A stretch of DNA of 17,259 nt from Tangfeifania sp. (GTDB taxonomy: Bacteria; Bacteroidota; Bacteroidia; Bacteroidales; Prolixibacteraceae), in the NCBI GenBank assembly GCA_018400515.1, contig JAGYMR010000035.1, positions 1 through 17,259 of the forward strand. The letters are read 5' to 3'. Position 1 is the first letter of the stretch, and the number at the start of each line of letters is the position of its first letter. Shown in pieces: positions 6,951-15,536 of this stretch. Both the position numbers and the translations under genes were made by a program. The notes under the pieces are model-generated. The model was not told the origin of the DNA. It searched no databases and saw nothing but the letters and a program-made list of their open reading frames with translations.

Positions 6951-8789
6951 TTATTCTGATTTCTTTGAAGCAGGTTCCGCAAAAGGCTGATAAGGCCTTC
7001 CACCGCCGGTAAAACCGGCATTTTTATAAAATTCAACAAACGTCAGCCGGATGGGGTGCACAAAGGCCCCCAGGCCAGACATAAAAATGGTAATGCTGTG
7101 GCCAATCACAAGGATCAGGATCATCACCAGCGGTCCCAGGATAACATTGTCCGGTTTCATTGTCAGTGCCATGTTGTTAAACACCAGTCCGAGAATGGCA
7201 CTTGAAACACCGAGGGCAAAAAGCCGGATGTAGGAGAGCACATCTCCCAGCAGGCTGGTCGCCATGTTGTAAATATCCCATAAGCCGGCACCGATATTCA
7301 AAAGAACGTTCCGTTTCGGATGGTTCAGCAGCAGGATAAAGACGCCTGCGGCAATTAAAACGGCTGTTTGAGCAATGCCTGCTGTCCCGGCAGCAATGAA
7401 TCCTCCACTCTTCAATCCGTAAACCGCCCCCAGTCCAAGGATAAGAATCAGCCAGCCGATGGTGGAAAAGGCATACCGAAACCCATTGACACGGGAGATA
7501 TTGACCACCTTGAGGAACATTCCGAAGATAATTTGAATGACCCCCAAAATAATGGCAAGGTTAAAGAGCTCATCTGTATTGATCATATATGACTTGACAT
7601 TCTCCAGCCAGGGAATCTCTGAATTGATCAGATCGATCCCAAAAAAAGTACCCGTAAGAATTCCAAAGATCACCGTGGCAAAGCCAAGCCACTGGGCCAG
7701 TTTCATTACCTGGCGCAGATTGGGTTTTTTCCGTTTTAAAAATTCAGCCAGTCCTATGATAATCAGTCCGTAACCGGCATCTCCCAGGGAGAACCCGAAA
7801 AACATCATATAAAAGGGAGCGAAAAAAGGGACGAGGTCCAGTTCCTTGTGATTCGGGAGCTCGTACAATTTTCCGATGATTTCGTACAAGCGTGCAAAAC
7901 GATTGTTTTTCAACAGAATCGGCACCTTCTCATCATCATCAGGTTTGTCGGCCGTATAAAGAATCTGTTCTTTTTCAAGGTACTTGTCGAGCTGCTCTTT
8001 TTTGGTTTCGGGGACCCACCCTTCCAGCAGTTTTACTTTTCCCTCCACCTCTTCGGAAGTTTGCAGCCGGGCATTTTGTCCGGAGAGCTGCTGCTGAACC
8101 TCATCATAATATTCCTGGAGCAGCGGTTTGCAATGGTAGGCGATCCGGTGCAACTCATGCCGGAGGGTGTCGATTTCACTGTTCAGCTTTTTTATGCTGC
8201 TCTTCACCTCTGCCAGGGAGGATTCGGGCAACACCAGTTCATCGGCACCCGATATATCTTCAAACCCATTCTCTTCCCCTTCATTTTCGACTTTTTCCAG
8301 TTTCAGAAAATACCGGGATCCGTTGTGATCATTGATCACTTTGATATAAAATTCCTCTTCCCAGGCCGGATCGAACTTCCGCACAGGACAGGTCATAAAA
8401 CGAATGGCAATCCCCTGTTCCCGGACCTTTTCAACCATCTCCCAATCGAAATAGCCCCAGGGTTCCAGCTGCCTCCGCTCTTTTTCGAGTTGAAGCACCT
8501 GATGATGTTTATGCTCCATCTCCTTTTCCATCGCTTTCAGCCGGTTAAATACTGCTTCGCCCGATTCGAAGCCAGGTTTCTGCCTGGTTGGTTCGGGCTC
8601 AATCATCTCCAGTTTTTTAATGGCTTTTGAAATTTCGGTCAGGTGCCTGAAAAGCTCCTGCATTTCCGGGGTGGGTTCCTCTTTTTTCGGTTTGATATGC
8701 ACCACCCCGATTTCCCGGATATCCTTCAAAAACCCGTTGTAACCGGAATGAAAGACGAGGAACGCATATTTATACATGGGAACAATCAT
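6951..8789 (-). CDS. ntpI: V-type ATPase subunit I, membrane stator
   Basis: This 612-residue protein corresponds to subunit a of eukaryotic V-ATPases and forms the stationary ion channel beside the K ring. The first ~310 residues are hydrophilic with coiled-coil stretches (around 85-110 and 200-250) and hold the peripheral stalk. From about residue 319 (LVPFFAPFYMMFFGFSLGD) there are seven or eight membrane helices. The essential channel arginine is expected at R522 in DVLSYIRLFALG. The conserved tail motif HPIRLTFVEFYKN spans 578-590. Its ATG overlaps the subunit D stop by four bases (ATGA), indicating translational coupling. It is a little shorter than the roughly 660 residues of E. hirae NtpI, but all the channel motifs are present. 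Confidence 0.95.
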   Translation of the reverse strand: MIVPMYKYAFLVFHSGYNGFLKDIREIGVVHIKPKKEEPTPEMQELFRHLTEISKAIKKLEMIEPEPTRQKPGFESGEAVFNRLKAMEKEMEHKHHQVLQLEKERRQLEPWGYFDWEMVEKVREQGIAIRFMTCPVRKFDPAWEEEFYIKVINDHNGSRYFLKLEKVENEGEENGFEDISGADELVLPESSLAEVKSSIKKLNSEIDTLRHELHRIAYHCKPLLQEYYDEVQQQLSGQNARLQTSEEVEGKVKLLEGWVPETKKEQLDKYLEKEQILYTADKPDDDEKVPILLKNNRFARLYEIIGKLYELPNHKELDLVPFFAPFYMMFFGFSLGDAGYGLIIIGLAEFLKRKKPNLRQVMKLAQWLGFATVIFGILTGTFFGIDLINSEIPWLENVKSYMINTDELFNLAIILGVIQIIFGMFLKVVNISRVNGFRYAFSTIGWLILILGLGAVYGLKSGGFIAAGTAGIAQTAVLIAAGVFILLLNHPKRNVLLNIGAGLWDIYNMATSLLGDVLSYIRLFALGVSSAILGLVFNNMALTMKPDNVILGPLVMILILVIGHSITIFMSGLGAFVHPIRLTFVEFYKNAGFTGGGRPYQPFAEPASKKSE

Positions 8790-9397
8790 ACCTCGACCTC
8801 CTCCTGTCTTTGTTTTTCCTGTCGGTCTTTTACAATTTTCTGTGCAGATTTGGACAGATTCTCCTGGTCTTCCAGGAACCGTTTAATTTTTCGAATGGCA
8901 TCCTGAAATCCGGGGATCTGCACTTTTTCGTACAAATTTACTTTTTGGGTGGTCTTTTTACGGGCAAAATCGAGCAGTTCCATTTTACGCAAAAAGACCT
9001 CCTTTTCAATGGCAATCTCTGCTACCTTTTTTATGATCGCGATGCCGTCTGGAAACCATACGGGCTGATTAAAAAGGTTTTCATTATTGATCTCGAAATG
9101 GATCTTTCCAAGCACGGGAGTAAAAACACCTGCAATCTTTTTGCGGGAAAGTTCCACATCGCTGATGGACAACAAACTCTGGTCAAACTCCCCCCATAAA
9201 CGGGCCATTTTTTCGTAGGAAGCGATCTGCTCCTGGTATTCTTTCTCTAGGGCTTCAGCCTTATCCTTGGCTCTTTTAACTTCCACGCGCAGGGCCGACT
9301 CTTTATTCTTGAGGGTTGGCAATGCCCGCTCCCGCACTTTCAACTGTTTATCAAGTGCCTGTAATGCCGTTTTATTATATTGAAATTTTATCGCCAC
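8786..9397 (-). CDS. ntpD: V-type ATPase subunit D, central rotor shaft
   Basis: This 203-residue protein is the rotating shaft inside the A3B3 head and transmits torque to the K ring. Two long coiled-coil arms are visible, about residues 8-75 (beginning FQYNKTALQALDKQLKVRER) and about 125-200, joined by a less helical middle. The N-terminus and length are typical for the family. It lies between B (64 bases upstream) and I (four-base overlap). In other V-ATPases D pairs with a small subunit F, but no F gene is present in this operon, so D either works alone or uses an F-like protein encoded elsewhere. Confidence 0.93.
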   Translation of the reverse strand: MAIKFQYNKTALQALDKQLKVRERALPTLKNKESALRVEVKRAKDKAEALEKEYQEQIASYEKMARLWGEFDQSLLSISDVELSRKKIAGVFTPVLGKIHFEINNENLFNQPVWFPDGIAIIKKVAEIAIEKEVFLRKMELLDFARKKTTQKVNLYEKVQIPGFQDAIRKIKRFLEDQENLSKSAQKIVKDRQEKQRQEEVEV

Positions 9398-9461
9398 AGA
9401 TACAATGATTTAAATTCTACCCATTCCATTTCATTGAGTTCATGCTCATTTTTTTCCGGGA

Positions 9462-10784
9462 TCAATCTTCTTTCCAGTATTTTTCCACCAGGTTCTCCCG
9501 GATGGCCACCTCGGCTTTTTTAAAGTGTTTTTTAAACAATTCCCAGCAAATATCAAGCATGGTATCGGTATCCACATTAACATCGATGGCCAGCAACCGG
9601 TCCGAATACTCTTTGGCAAAATCAAGGGTTCGTTCATCGTAGTCCGTCAGGTCAAAGCCGTTTTCAAGTTTGGTACGGGCGTTGGCAGCATCTGCGTATA
9701 GCCGGATGGCCGTATTCATCACCTGTGGATGGTCTTCCCGGGTTTGTTTCCCGATCACCAGCTGTTTCAGCCGCGACAGGGAGCGGAAAGGATCCACGAT
9801 CACTTTTCCGATATCGGAATCGCGGCGCAGGAAAAGCTGTCCTTCGGTAATGTACCCTGTATTATCAGGGATGGCATGGGTAATGTCCCCGCCCGAGAGG
9901 GTGGTAACCGCAATAATGGTAATGGATCCGCCTTCAGGGAACTGTACCGCTTTCTCGTAGATGCGGGCCAGGTCGGAATAAAGTGATCCCGGCATGCTGT
10001 CTTTGGAGGGGATCTGGTCCATCCGGTTGGACACGATACTAAGGGCGTCTGCAAATAGCGTCATATCGGTCAGCAAAACCAGCACATTCTGATTTTTGTC
10101 AACAGCAAAATATTCAGCCGCTGTCAGTGCCATGTCGGGCACCAGCAACCGTTCTACCGGCGGATTCTCCGTGGTGTTCACAAAACTGATGATCCGGTCG
10201 AGCGCTCCGGCATTATCAAATACGTTTTTAAAATAGAGGTAGTCATCATTGGAAAGCCCCATTCCGCCGAGAATAATTTTATCTGCCTTGGCACGGAGGG
10301 CCACACTGGCCATCACCTGGTTGTAGGGTTGGTCGGGATCAGCAAAAAAAGGAATTTTTTGTCCCGATACAAGGCTGTTATTGAGGTCAATGCCGGCAAT
10401 CCCCGTGGCAATCAGCTGCGAGGGCTGTTTACGTCTTACCGGATTGACCGAAGGGCTTCCGATATCCCGCACTTCCCCCTGCACTTCGGGACCTCCATCG
10501 ATGGGATTCCCAAATGCGTTAAAAAAGCGGCCGGCCAACTCATCGCTTACTTTTAACTGTGGTGGCCTCCCCAGAAAACTCACTTCGGAATTGGTGGGGA
10601 TCCCTTCAGTTCCTTCAAAGATCTGCAGGGTGATATCATTTCCGGCGATTTTAACCACCTGTGCCAATTTGCCGTTGACGCTGGCAATCTCATCATAGCC
10701 CACGCCATCCGCCTTGAGCGTAACGGTTGCTTTGGTAATATTATTTAATTTGGTATATACTTTCTGAAATGCCTGGCTTTCCAT
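9462..10784 (-). CDS. ntpB: V-type ATPase subunit B, regulatory nucleotide-site subunit
   Basis: This 440-residue soluble subunit alternates with A in the head ring. The N-terminal barrel covers roughly residues 1-75 and the nucleotide-binding-like domain 80-350. A Walker A motif is absent: the equivalent stretch is SGQKIPFFADPDQPYNQ (140-156), as expected for the non-catalytic subunit. SLSRL (335-339) contains R338, which matches the arginine that reaches into the A-subunit site. The helical C-terminal domain ends HFKKAEVAIRENLVEKYWKED. The gene starts 37 bases after the A stop. The sequence around the former P-loop is rather diverged from archaeal B subunits, in line with the bacterial group that includes Chlamydia and spirochaetes. 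Confidence 0.95.
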   Translation of the reverse strand: MESQAFQKVYTKLNNITKATVTLKADGVGYDEIASVNGKLAQVVKIAGNDITLQIFEGTEGIPTNSEVSFLGRPPQLKVSDELAGRFFNAFGNPIDGGPEVQGEVRDIGSPSVNPVRRKQPSQLIATGIAGIDLNNSLVSGQKIPFFADPDQPYNQVMASVALRAKADKIILGGMGLSNDDYLYFKNVFDNAGALDRIISFVNTTENPPVERLLVPDMALTAAEYFAVDKNQNVLVLLTDMTLFADALSIVSNRMDQIPSKDSMPGSLYSDLARIYEKAVQFPEGGSITIIAVTTLSGGDITHAIPDNTGYITEGQLFLRRDSDIGKVIVDPFRSLSRLKQLVIGKQTREDHPQVMNTAIRLYADAANARTKLENGFDLTDYDERTLDFAKEYSDRLLAIDVNVDTDTMLDICWELFKKHFKKAEVAIRENLVEKYWKED

Positions 10785-10821
10785 AGTATTTCTTTTTCGG
10801 TGTTAATTTTTTGCCTGTTGA

Positions 10822-12588
10822 TTAATTTGCCCGTTTCTTCAGGATCTCCTTCAGTGCTTCTTCATGCTCCCTGAATTTATCCGATTTATATTCAGAATAA
10901 TTCATCTGCTTGAACTCGTTAATAATCTCTTTAAAAAAGGCACTGACTTCCTCAAAATGGTTAAAGGAAAAGCTGTGTTCAATGACTTCCAGCACTTTCA
11001 ACAACATATATTGTTGCCGGTCCATTGGGGTGGAAGCATCAATTTTATCAAAGGCATCCTGTTGCAAAATAACAAAATCGATGAGCTCTGATTTCCAGAA
11101 GGTTTCATGAAAACTGATCGGAACCCCATCATCCCCCAGAATATTGATCTGTTCCATGGTTTCTTTTCCCCGAAGGAGGATATCTTTCACCTTAAGCACA
11201 TCATCCAGCCAGGATTCATCCACATTTTTTTCCAGGTAATCCTGAACTTCGGGATATTCCAGGTATTTGGAATAGCTGTCGATCGGGTCAATGGCCGGGT
11301 ACCGCTTACTGTCGGCACGTCCCTGGTTAAGTCCGTAAAAACAGCGGGCTGCTTTCCGGGTACTTTCGGTAACCGGTTCTTTCAGGTTACCCCCGGCGGG
11401 AGAGACTGTTCCGATGAAGGTAATGGATCCGGTCTTATCATTATTGAGGTAAACGAATCCTGCACGGGAATAAAAATTAGAGATAACGGCCGACAGGTCC
11501 ATCGGGAAGGCATCCGGTCCGGGCAGCTCTTCCAGGCGATTGGACATCTCGCGGAGGGCCTGGGCCCAGCGGGAGGTGGAATCAGCCATCAGCAACACTT
11601 TAAGCCCCATGGACCGGTAATATTCGGCAATGGTCATGGCTGTATAGACCGAAGCTTCCCGTGCGGCAACCGGCATGTTGGAAGTATTGGCAATAATGAT
11701 CGTTCGTTCTATCAATTTTTTTCCGGTACGGGGGTCTTCCAGCTCCGGAAATTCGGTGAAGATTTCCACCACCTCGTTAGCCCGCTCACCACAAGCGGCA
11801 ATAATCACGATGTCGGCCTCCGCCTGTTTGGATATGGCATGCTGCAGGACGGTTTTCCCTGTACCGAACGGCCCCGGGATAAAACCGGTACCTCCTTCGG
11901 TAATGGGATTCAGGGTATCCATGCAACGGACACCGGTTTCCAGCAATTTAAAGGGCCGTGGTTTTTCGCGGAAAGCACCGATCGCCACTTTTACAGGCCA
12001 TTTCTGGACCATGGTAAGCTCGGTCTCGTTCCCTTCGTTATCTTTCACCATGGCAATTTTATGGTCAACAGTGTATTCGCCTTTTCCGGCAATTTCTTTT
12101 ATGGTATAGGTCCCTTTCATCTTAAACGGAACCATGATTTTATGGGGCTGGTCGTTTTCATTCACTTCACCCAGCCAGTCCCCGGCAGTGACCTGGTCAC
12201 CCTCTTTGGCAATGGGTTTAAATGCCCACTTTTTCTCCCTGTCCAGCGGGTCGGTATACTCCCCGCGTTTAAGAAAAACCCCTTCCATTTTATCGAGGTC
12301 ATTTTGGAGCCCGTCGTAGTTGCGTGAAAGCACGCCGGGTCCCAGCGTAACCTCAAGCATATGCCCCTGAAATTCAACGGTTGAACCGGGCTTTAACCCG
12401 CGGGTACTCTCAAAAACCTGCACGTAAGCATGCTTCCCAATTACTTTAATGACCTCTGCCATTAAGCGCTCATCTTTCAGGGCAATGAAACATATCTCAT
12501 TCTGGGCAACCGGCCCGTCTGCTTCGACCATTACAAGGTTGGCCACAATACCAACCACAATGCCTGTTGTTTTATTTTCTTTTTCCAT
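10822..12588 (-). CDS. ntpA: V-type ATPase catalytic subunit A
   Basis: This 588-residue soluble subunit hydrolyses or makes ATP in the A3B3 head. The order is an N-terminal barrel (about 1-75), the A-specific insertion (about 110-195, with KGEYTVDHKIAM), the nucleotide domain with Walker A GPFGTGKT (239-246), a GERANEVVEIFTEFPEL catalytic-glutamate region, then a Walker B-like KVLLMADSTSRWAQALRE, and a helical C-terminus. All catalytic signatures are intact and the length is normal. Its ATG lies 17 bases inside the end of the DUF2764 gene, so the two are probably translated together. The operon neighbours are DUF2764 upstream and B downstream. Identity is secure. Confidence 0.97.
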   Translation of the reverse strand: MEKENKTTGIVVGIVANLVMVEADGPVAQNEICFIALKDERLMAEVIKVIGKHAYVQVFESTRGLKPGSTVEFQGHMLEVTLGPGVLSRNYDGLQNDLDKMEGVFLKRGEYTDPLDREKKWAFKPIAKEGDQVTAGDWLGEVNENDQPHKIMVPFKMKGTYTIKEIAGKGEYTVDHKIAMVKDNEGNETELTMVQKWPVKVAIGAFREKPRPFKLLETGVRCMDTLNPITEGGTGFIPGPFGTGKTVLQHAISKQAEADIVIIAACGERANEVVEIFTEFPELEDPRTGKKLIERTIIIANTSNMPVAAREASVYTAMTIAEYYRSMGLKVLLMADSTSRWAQALREMSNRLEELPGPDAFPMDLSAVISNFYSRAGFVYLNNDKTGSITFIGTVSPAGGNLKEPVTESTRKAARCFYGLNQGRADSKRYPAIDPIDSYSKYLEYPEVQDYLEKNVDESWLDDVLKVKDILLRGKETMEQINILGDDGVPISFHETFWKSELIDFVILQQDAFDKIDASTPMDRQQYMLLKVLEVIEHSFSFNHFEEVSAFFKEIINEFKQMNYSEYKSDKFREHEEALKEILKKRAN

Positions 12589-13438
12589 AGGTTATTGCGA
12601 ATTCTTCAGGAAATTCAAAATTGGATTGTAATTCTTCAAGTAATTGATTAAATAACGCTTGTCCCTTTTCTTTATCCAGCTCGTACCATCGTTCCACAAT
12701 GAAGGCCTTTTCAACGAAAGCCAGGACCTTTTCAATGCTAAAATAATTGAAAAAAGTGATCTCGTCGAGGAACTTCCAAAAATGGTTGTCGATTTTCAGT
12801 TCGCGATCGAGCAGGTTCTCCATTTCAAAGATTTGAATAATTTGCTCGATGTCATCGATCTCGGAAGAAAGGCCAAAATCACGCGCACGGCTTTTTCGCA
12901 GGGCATAGGTGACCTCATCGTTGCCAATCAAGGCCTCTTCGAAAGGAATGTCATGCTTTCGTCCGTTTAACGCCAGCATGACATTGCCCATGTTTTGTTT
13001 ATGGTCGGCCAGCCGTGAAATAAATGCATTGCCCGAATGCTGCAGGTAATGATACCACCCCTCCGTCAGGAAACGAATATAGTCTGCCTTCTCTGCGCCT
13101 TCTTCATCTTCATGAAAATATTCAATGAAATCAATAAAATAAGACGGGAAAACCGACAGTTCCAGAAATTCAAACTGCTTTTTATCAACAAACTGCTCCA
13201 TCAGTTCACGGGAGAAATTGCCCCGGTCATCCCAGTCAAATTCATTTTCGAACAAAAGGTTGATCAGGTTTTCGTGATCCCAGGGCAGGTATAACATTTC
13301 GACCAGCCTGAAATCGGAGGGGTGCAGTTCACTCTGTAAATAATCGCGCAACTCCTCTGCGGAGTAATGCAATTTTTTATCATCAGGAATAATGTCGGGC
13401 AATCCGGCTATCAGACAATAATAATTTCGATGGATCAT
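12572..13438 (-). CDS. DUF2764 protein of the V-ATPase operon, candidate C-like subunit
   Basis: This 288-residue, acidic and largely helical soluble protein starts MIHRNYYCLIAGLPDI and has no membrane segment or nucleotide motif. I recognise it as DUF2764, a family found between E and A in the V-ATPase operons of Chlamydia, Borrelia and Bacteroidota. The N-terminus resembles the start of V-ATPase C (d) subunits, which commonly begin with a short YxxLIAGLP-like segment. Subunit C is the socket linking the D shaft to the K ring, and no other C candidate is present here. It overlaps E by four bases and A by 17, so its product is likely made in step with both. Family call is good; the role as C-like subunit is an inference from position and weak similarity. 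Confidence 0.82.
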   Translation of the reverse strand: MIHRNYYCLIAGLPDIIPDDKKLHYSAEELRDYLQSELHPSDFRLVEMLYLPWDHENLINLLFENEFDWDDRGNFSRELMEQFVDKKQFEFLELSVFPSYFIDFIEYFHEDEEGAEKADYIRFLTEGWYHYLQHSGNAFISRLADHKQNMGNVMLALNGRKHDIPFEEALIGNDEVTYALRKSRARDFGLSSEIDDIEQIIQIFEMENLLDRELKIDNHFWKFLDEITFFNYFSIEKVLAFVEKAFIVERWYELDKEKGQALFNQLLEELQSNFEFPEEFAITYGKRK

Positions 13439-14049
13439 TTTTCCTCCTCAAAAAGAAGTTGACTGGTTTTTGGCCGCAGGTACCCTTTCAGGAAGTTGGT
13501 AAAATCCTCATCGGTAAAGCTGATGACATAACTTCCGTCAGTAGGTCCGATCTTAAACCCTGACTTCATATTCTTTGTAAAAGTAACTTCCAGCCCTTTA
13601 TTGAGTTCGTCCGCCAGATTGTTTTTAAAAAAGGCATCGAGTTTTTCCCTTTCCTTTTCCGGAAGGATCACTTTCAGATCGAAACTCTCCTTTTTCATCC
13701 AGCCTTTGACAACATCCGATATGAGTTTTTTCAGGTAATCAGTATCGGAGAAAAGTTCTTTCACGGAAGGCTGGATGACCTGCAGGGTGATGAGGGAGGT
13801 AATTTCCTGCTTCATTGCAGAAACCGCCTGATTCAGTGTCATTTTAATTTCTGAATCCACCTGGGTCTTCAGCTCCTCTGACTTTTCTTTTGCCTCCGTC
13901 ACGATCCGGCCGGCTTCCTTTTCCGCATCCTTCTCAATCGTTTGAGCTTTTTCCCGGGCTTCTTTCAGAATGGCATCTGCTTCCTCCCTGGCTTTCTCAA
14001 CCCCTTCGTTGTAAATGGTTTCGGTTAACTGTTGAATTTTCGAATTCAT
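13435..14049 (-). CDS. ntpE: V-type ATPase subunit E, peripheral stalk
   Basis: This 204-residue subunit forms the outer stalk that holds the head still against the membrane stator. Residues 1-95 are a long charged coiled coil rich in Ala, Glu and Lys (EEADAILKEAREKAQTIEKD). Residues 100-204 form the globular part that binds the top of subunit B, with GFKIGPTDGSYVISFTDED near the end. In other V-ATPases E pairs with subunit G or H along its coiled coil. No separate G gene is seen here, so E may self-associate or use a partner encoded elsewhere. It is the first gene of the operon, starting after 539 bases of divergent intergenic DNA. Confidence 0.92.
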   Translation of the reverse strand: MNSKIQQLTETIYNEGVEKAREEADAILKEAREKAQTIEKDAEKEAGRIVTEAKEKSEELKTQVDSEIKMTLNQAVSAMKQEITSLITLQVIQPSVKELFSDTDYLKKLISDVVKGWMKKESFDLKVILPEKEREKLDAFFKNNLADELNKGLEVTFTKNMKSGFKIGPTDGSYVISFTDEDFTNFLKGYLRPKTSQLLFEEEK

Positions 14050-14588
14050 ATATCCCTGATATTTAATTTATCGCTAAAAGCTTGTTTTGCCGGGGGAACT
14101 TTCCGCATCTCCCCCCATTTTTAAAAAAATGTAAATGTACTAACAAGATTTCAATAAAAAAGAAGAAAAAACAGCAATTTTTTGTGTTTTATGTCGCAAA
14201 ATATATTTTTATTTCTTCCTGAAAAATTCCTTTCAAAGGGATCATCCGGTCCGTAGATAGTGTTTCATCTGCCTGGGGATTTTTGGTTATCAGTTTCTTA
14301 AAAAATACCTCCCGGTTCCGGGAAAAGAGGAAATGACTTCGGATATTCTTAAAAAAAATTCAAAAAGGCGCTTAATATTCAATTAACGTTGCGTATTTTA
14401 TGAGGAAAAATTTTTGATGAGGAAAAATTTTTCCGTCCGGAACATCGGGGGAATAAATTTGGTATATTTACAAAAAAGCAGGGTTGCTCCAGCGATTTCC
14501 GGACCAATGTCCCCTTCATCTTCCCGGCTTTGTCAGGTCTTTTTCTTGTTGTAATTCAGAAGTTCAAACCAAATAAAACAAAAATCTT
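14050..14588. other. Divergent intergenic region between the V-ATPase operon and the TIM-barrel gene
   Basis: This 539-base, mostly AT-rich region must hold promoters in both directions. On the plus strand TAAATTTG (14454-14461) matches the -7 consensus exactly but lacks a good -33. TTTG (14529-14532) with 19 bases to TAATTCAG is a weaker alternative. On the minus strand only near matches are seen, such as TATATTTTG (14205-14197). It also contains a tandem repeat with a palindrome (14400-14434) and a small hairpin CCCGG-TT-CCGGG (14311-14322). No protein or RNA gene is recognised. Confidence 0.55.
14400..14434. repeat. Tandem 17-base repeat containing a perfect 14-base palindrome
   Basis: ATGAGGAAAAATTTTT occurs twice, at 14400-14415 and 14417-14432, separated by one G, giving a 17-base period. 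The second copy continues into GGAAAAATTTTTCC (14421-14434), a perfect palindrome. It sits about 20 bases upstream of the plus-strand -7-like site TAAATTTG. The position fits an operator or activator site for the TIM-barrel gene; the A5T5 tracts would also bend DNA. Confidence 0.6.
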
Positions 14589-15491
14589 ATGCAACAAACA
14601 AGAAGAAACTTTTTAAAATTAAGCGGAATGGCCGCTGTCAGCACCGCTCTTTTCCCGGAATTGGCCTGCAGGGATAACCAGGTTAATACCACCACGGCGC
14701 TTCAGCTTTACGGGGTACGCCACGACATGCAAAAAGACCCTGCGGGAACCCTCACCCGTCTTGCAGAGATGGGGTACACCCATGTAGAGCACGCCAACTA
14801 TGTGGATCATAAATTTTACGGGTGGACGGCGAAAGAATTTAAAAAAATCCTGGATGAACGGGGGCTAAAAATGCCGTCCGGACATACGGTCCTGCAAAAA
14901 AGGCACTGGGATGAAAAAACAAACGACTTTACCGGGGAATGGAAAAAACTGGTGGAGGATGCCGCTTACATGGGGCAAAAATTTGTAATCAGCCCTTCGA
15001 TTGATGCCGGTCTCCGGCAGGACTACGATGATTTTATGCACTTCATGGAGGTTTTTAACAAATGCGGTGAACTTTGCCAGCAATCGGGCATGCGCTTTGG
15101 CTATCACAACCACCATTTTGAATTCAGTGAGTCATTGCAGGGCAAAAAATTATTCGACCTGATGATGAAAAACACCGATGCTGATAAAGTGGTCATGCAG
15201 CTTGATATCGGAAACATGTACATTGCAGGTGCCCATGCTAAAGATGTGCTGGGGAAATACCCGGGAAGATATGACAACATTCATGTGAAAGACATGGTCC
15301 GGAATGAGGCCGGATCCGGCTTTGAAAGTACCATCCTCGGCATGGGAGTGATTGGTGTCCGTGAGATCATTGACATGGCCCGCGAAATGGGAACGCGCCT
15401 GTTTATCATTGAACAAGAGTCCTATCAGGGACAAGACCCCCTCGCGGCCATGAAGGAAAACCTGGAGATCATGACATCCTGGGGATATTAG
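14589..15491 (+). CDS. Exported xylose-isomerase-like TIM-barrel protein (sugar phosphate isomerase/epimerase family)
   Basis: This 300-residue protein belongs to the AP-endonuclease-2/xylose-isomerase-like barrel superfamily, whose members isomerise or epimerise sugars or their derivatives with a divalent metal. The N-terminus TRRNFLKLSG followed by a short hydrophobic stretch is a twin-arginine export signal. A Cys at 27 (ELAC) is nearly a lipobox, but E at -3 is unfavourable. The barrel begins at about residue 36 (ALQLYGVRHD). Probable metal or catalytic residues are E67, H175 with E178 (GYHNHHFEF), D206 (QLDIGNMY), H232 (NIHVKDM) and E275 or E277 (FIIEQES). Length is typical of the secreted Bacteroidota subgroup. 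It is a single gene that converges on the FAH gene. The substrate cannot be deduced. Confidence 0.85.
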   Translation: MQQTRRNFLKLSGMAAVSTALFPELACRDNQVNTTTALQLYGVRHDMQKDPAGTLTRLAEMGYTHVEHANYVDHKFYGWTAKEFKKILDERGLKMPSGHTVLQKRHWDEKTNDFTGEWKKLVEDAAYMGQKFVISPSIDAGLRQDYDDFMHFMEVFNKCGELCQQSGMRFGYHNHHFEFSESLQGKKLFDLMMKNTDADKVVMQLDIGNMYIAGAHAKDVLGKYPGRYDNIHVKDMVRNEAGSGFESTILGMGVIGVREIIDMAREMGTRLFIIEQESYQGQDPLAAMKENLEIMTSWGY

Positions 15492-15505
15492 GGGATACTG
15501 TCAGG

Positions 15506-15536
15506 GGTGATGTCATGCATGCCAATGATTTTCACC
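15506..15536. terminator. Imperfect hairpin between convergent genes, possible two-way terminator
   Basis: GGTGA (15506-15510) pairs with TCACC (15532-15536), and TCAT (15513-15516) with ATGA (15525-15528). This gives an interrupted stem in the 40-base gap between the TIM-barrel stop and the FAH stop, overlapping the latter. No U-tract follows on either strand, so it is weak evidence. Confidence 0.2.

Noticed and set aside
7848..8630. A 260-codon plus-strand open frame
   Set aside because: It is antisense to ntpI and Phe/Leu-rich because it mirrors the lysine- and glutamate-rich coding strand. No domain is visible.
11107..12327. A 406-codon plus-strand open frame
   Set aside because: It lies wholly antisense to ntpA, whose family is certain. 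Its translation resembles no family and is rich in Phe, Gly and His, as expected of a reverse-frame shadow.
14311..14322. A terminator at CCCGG-TT-CCGGG
   Set aside because: The loop is too small for the full stem, no T-tract follows on either strand, and it lies between divergent genes where no terminator is needed.
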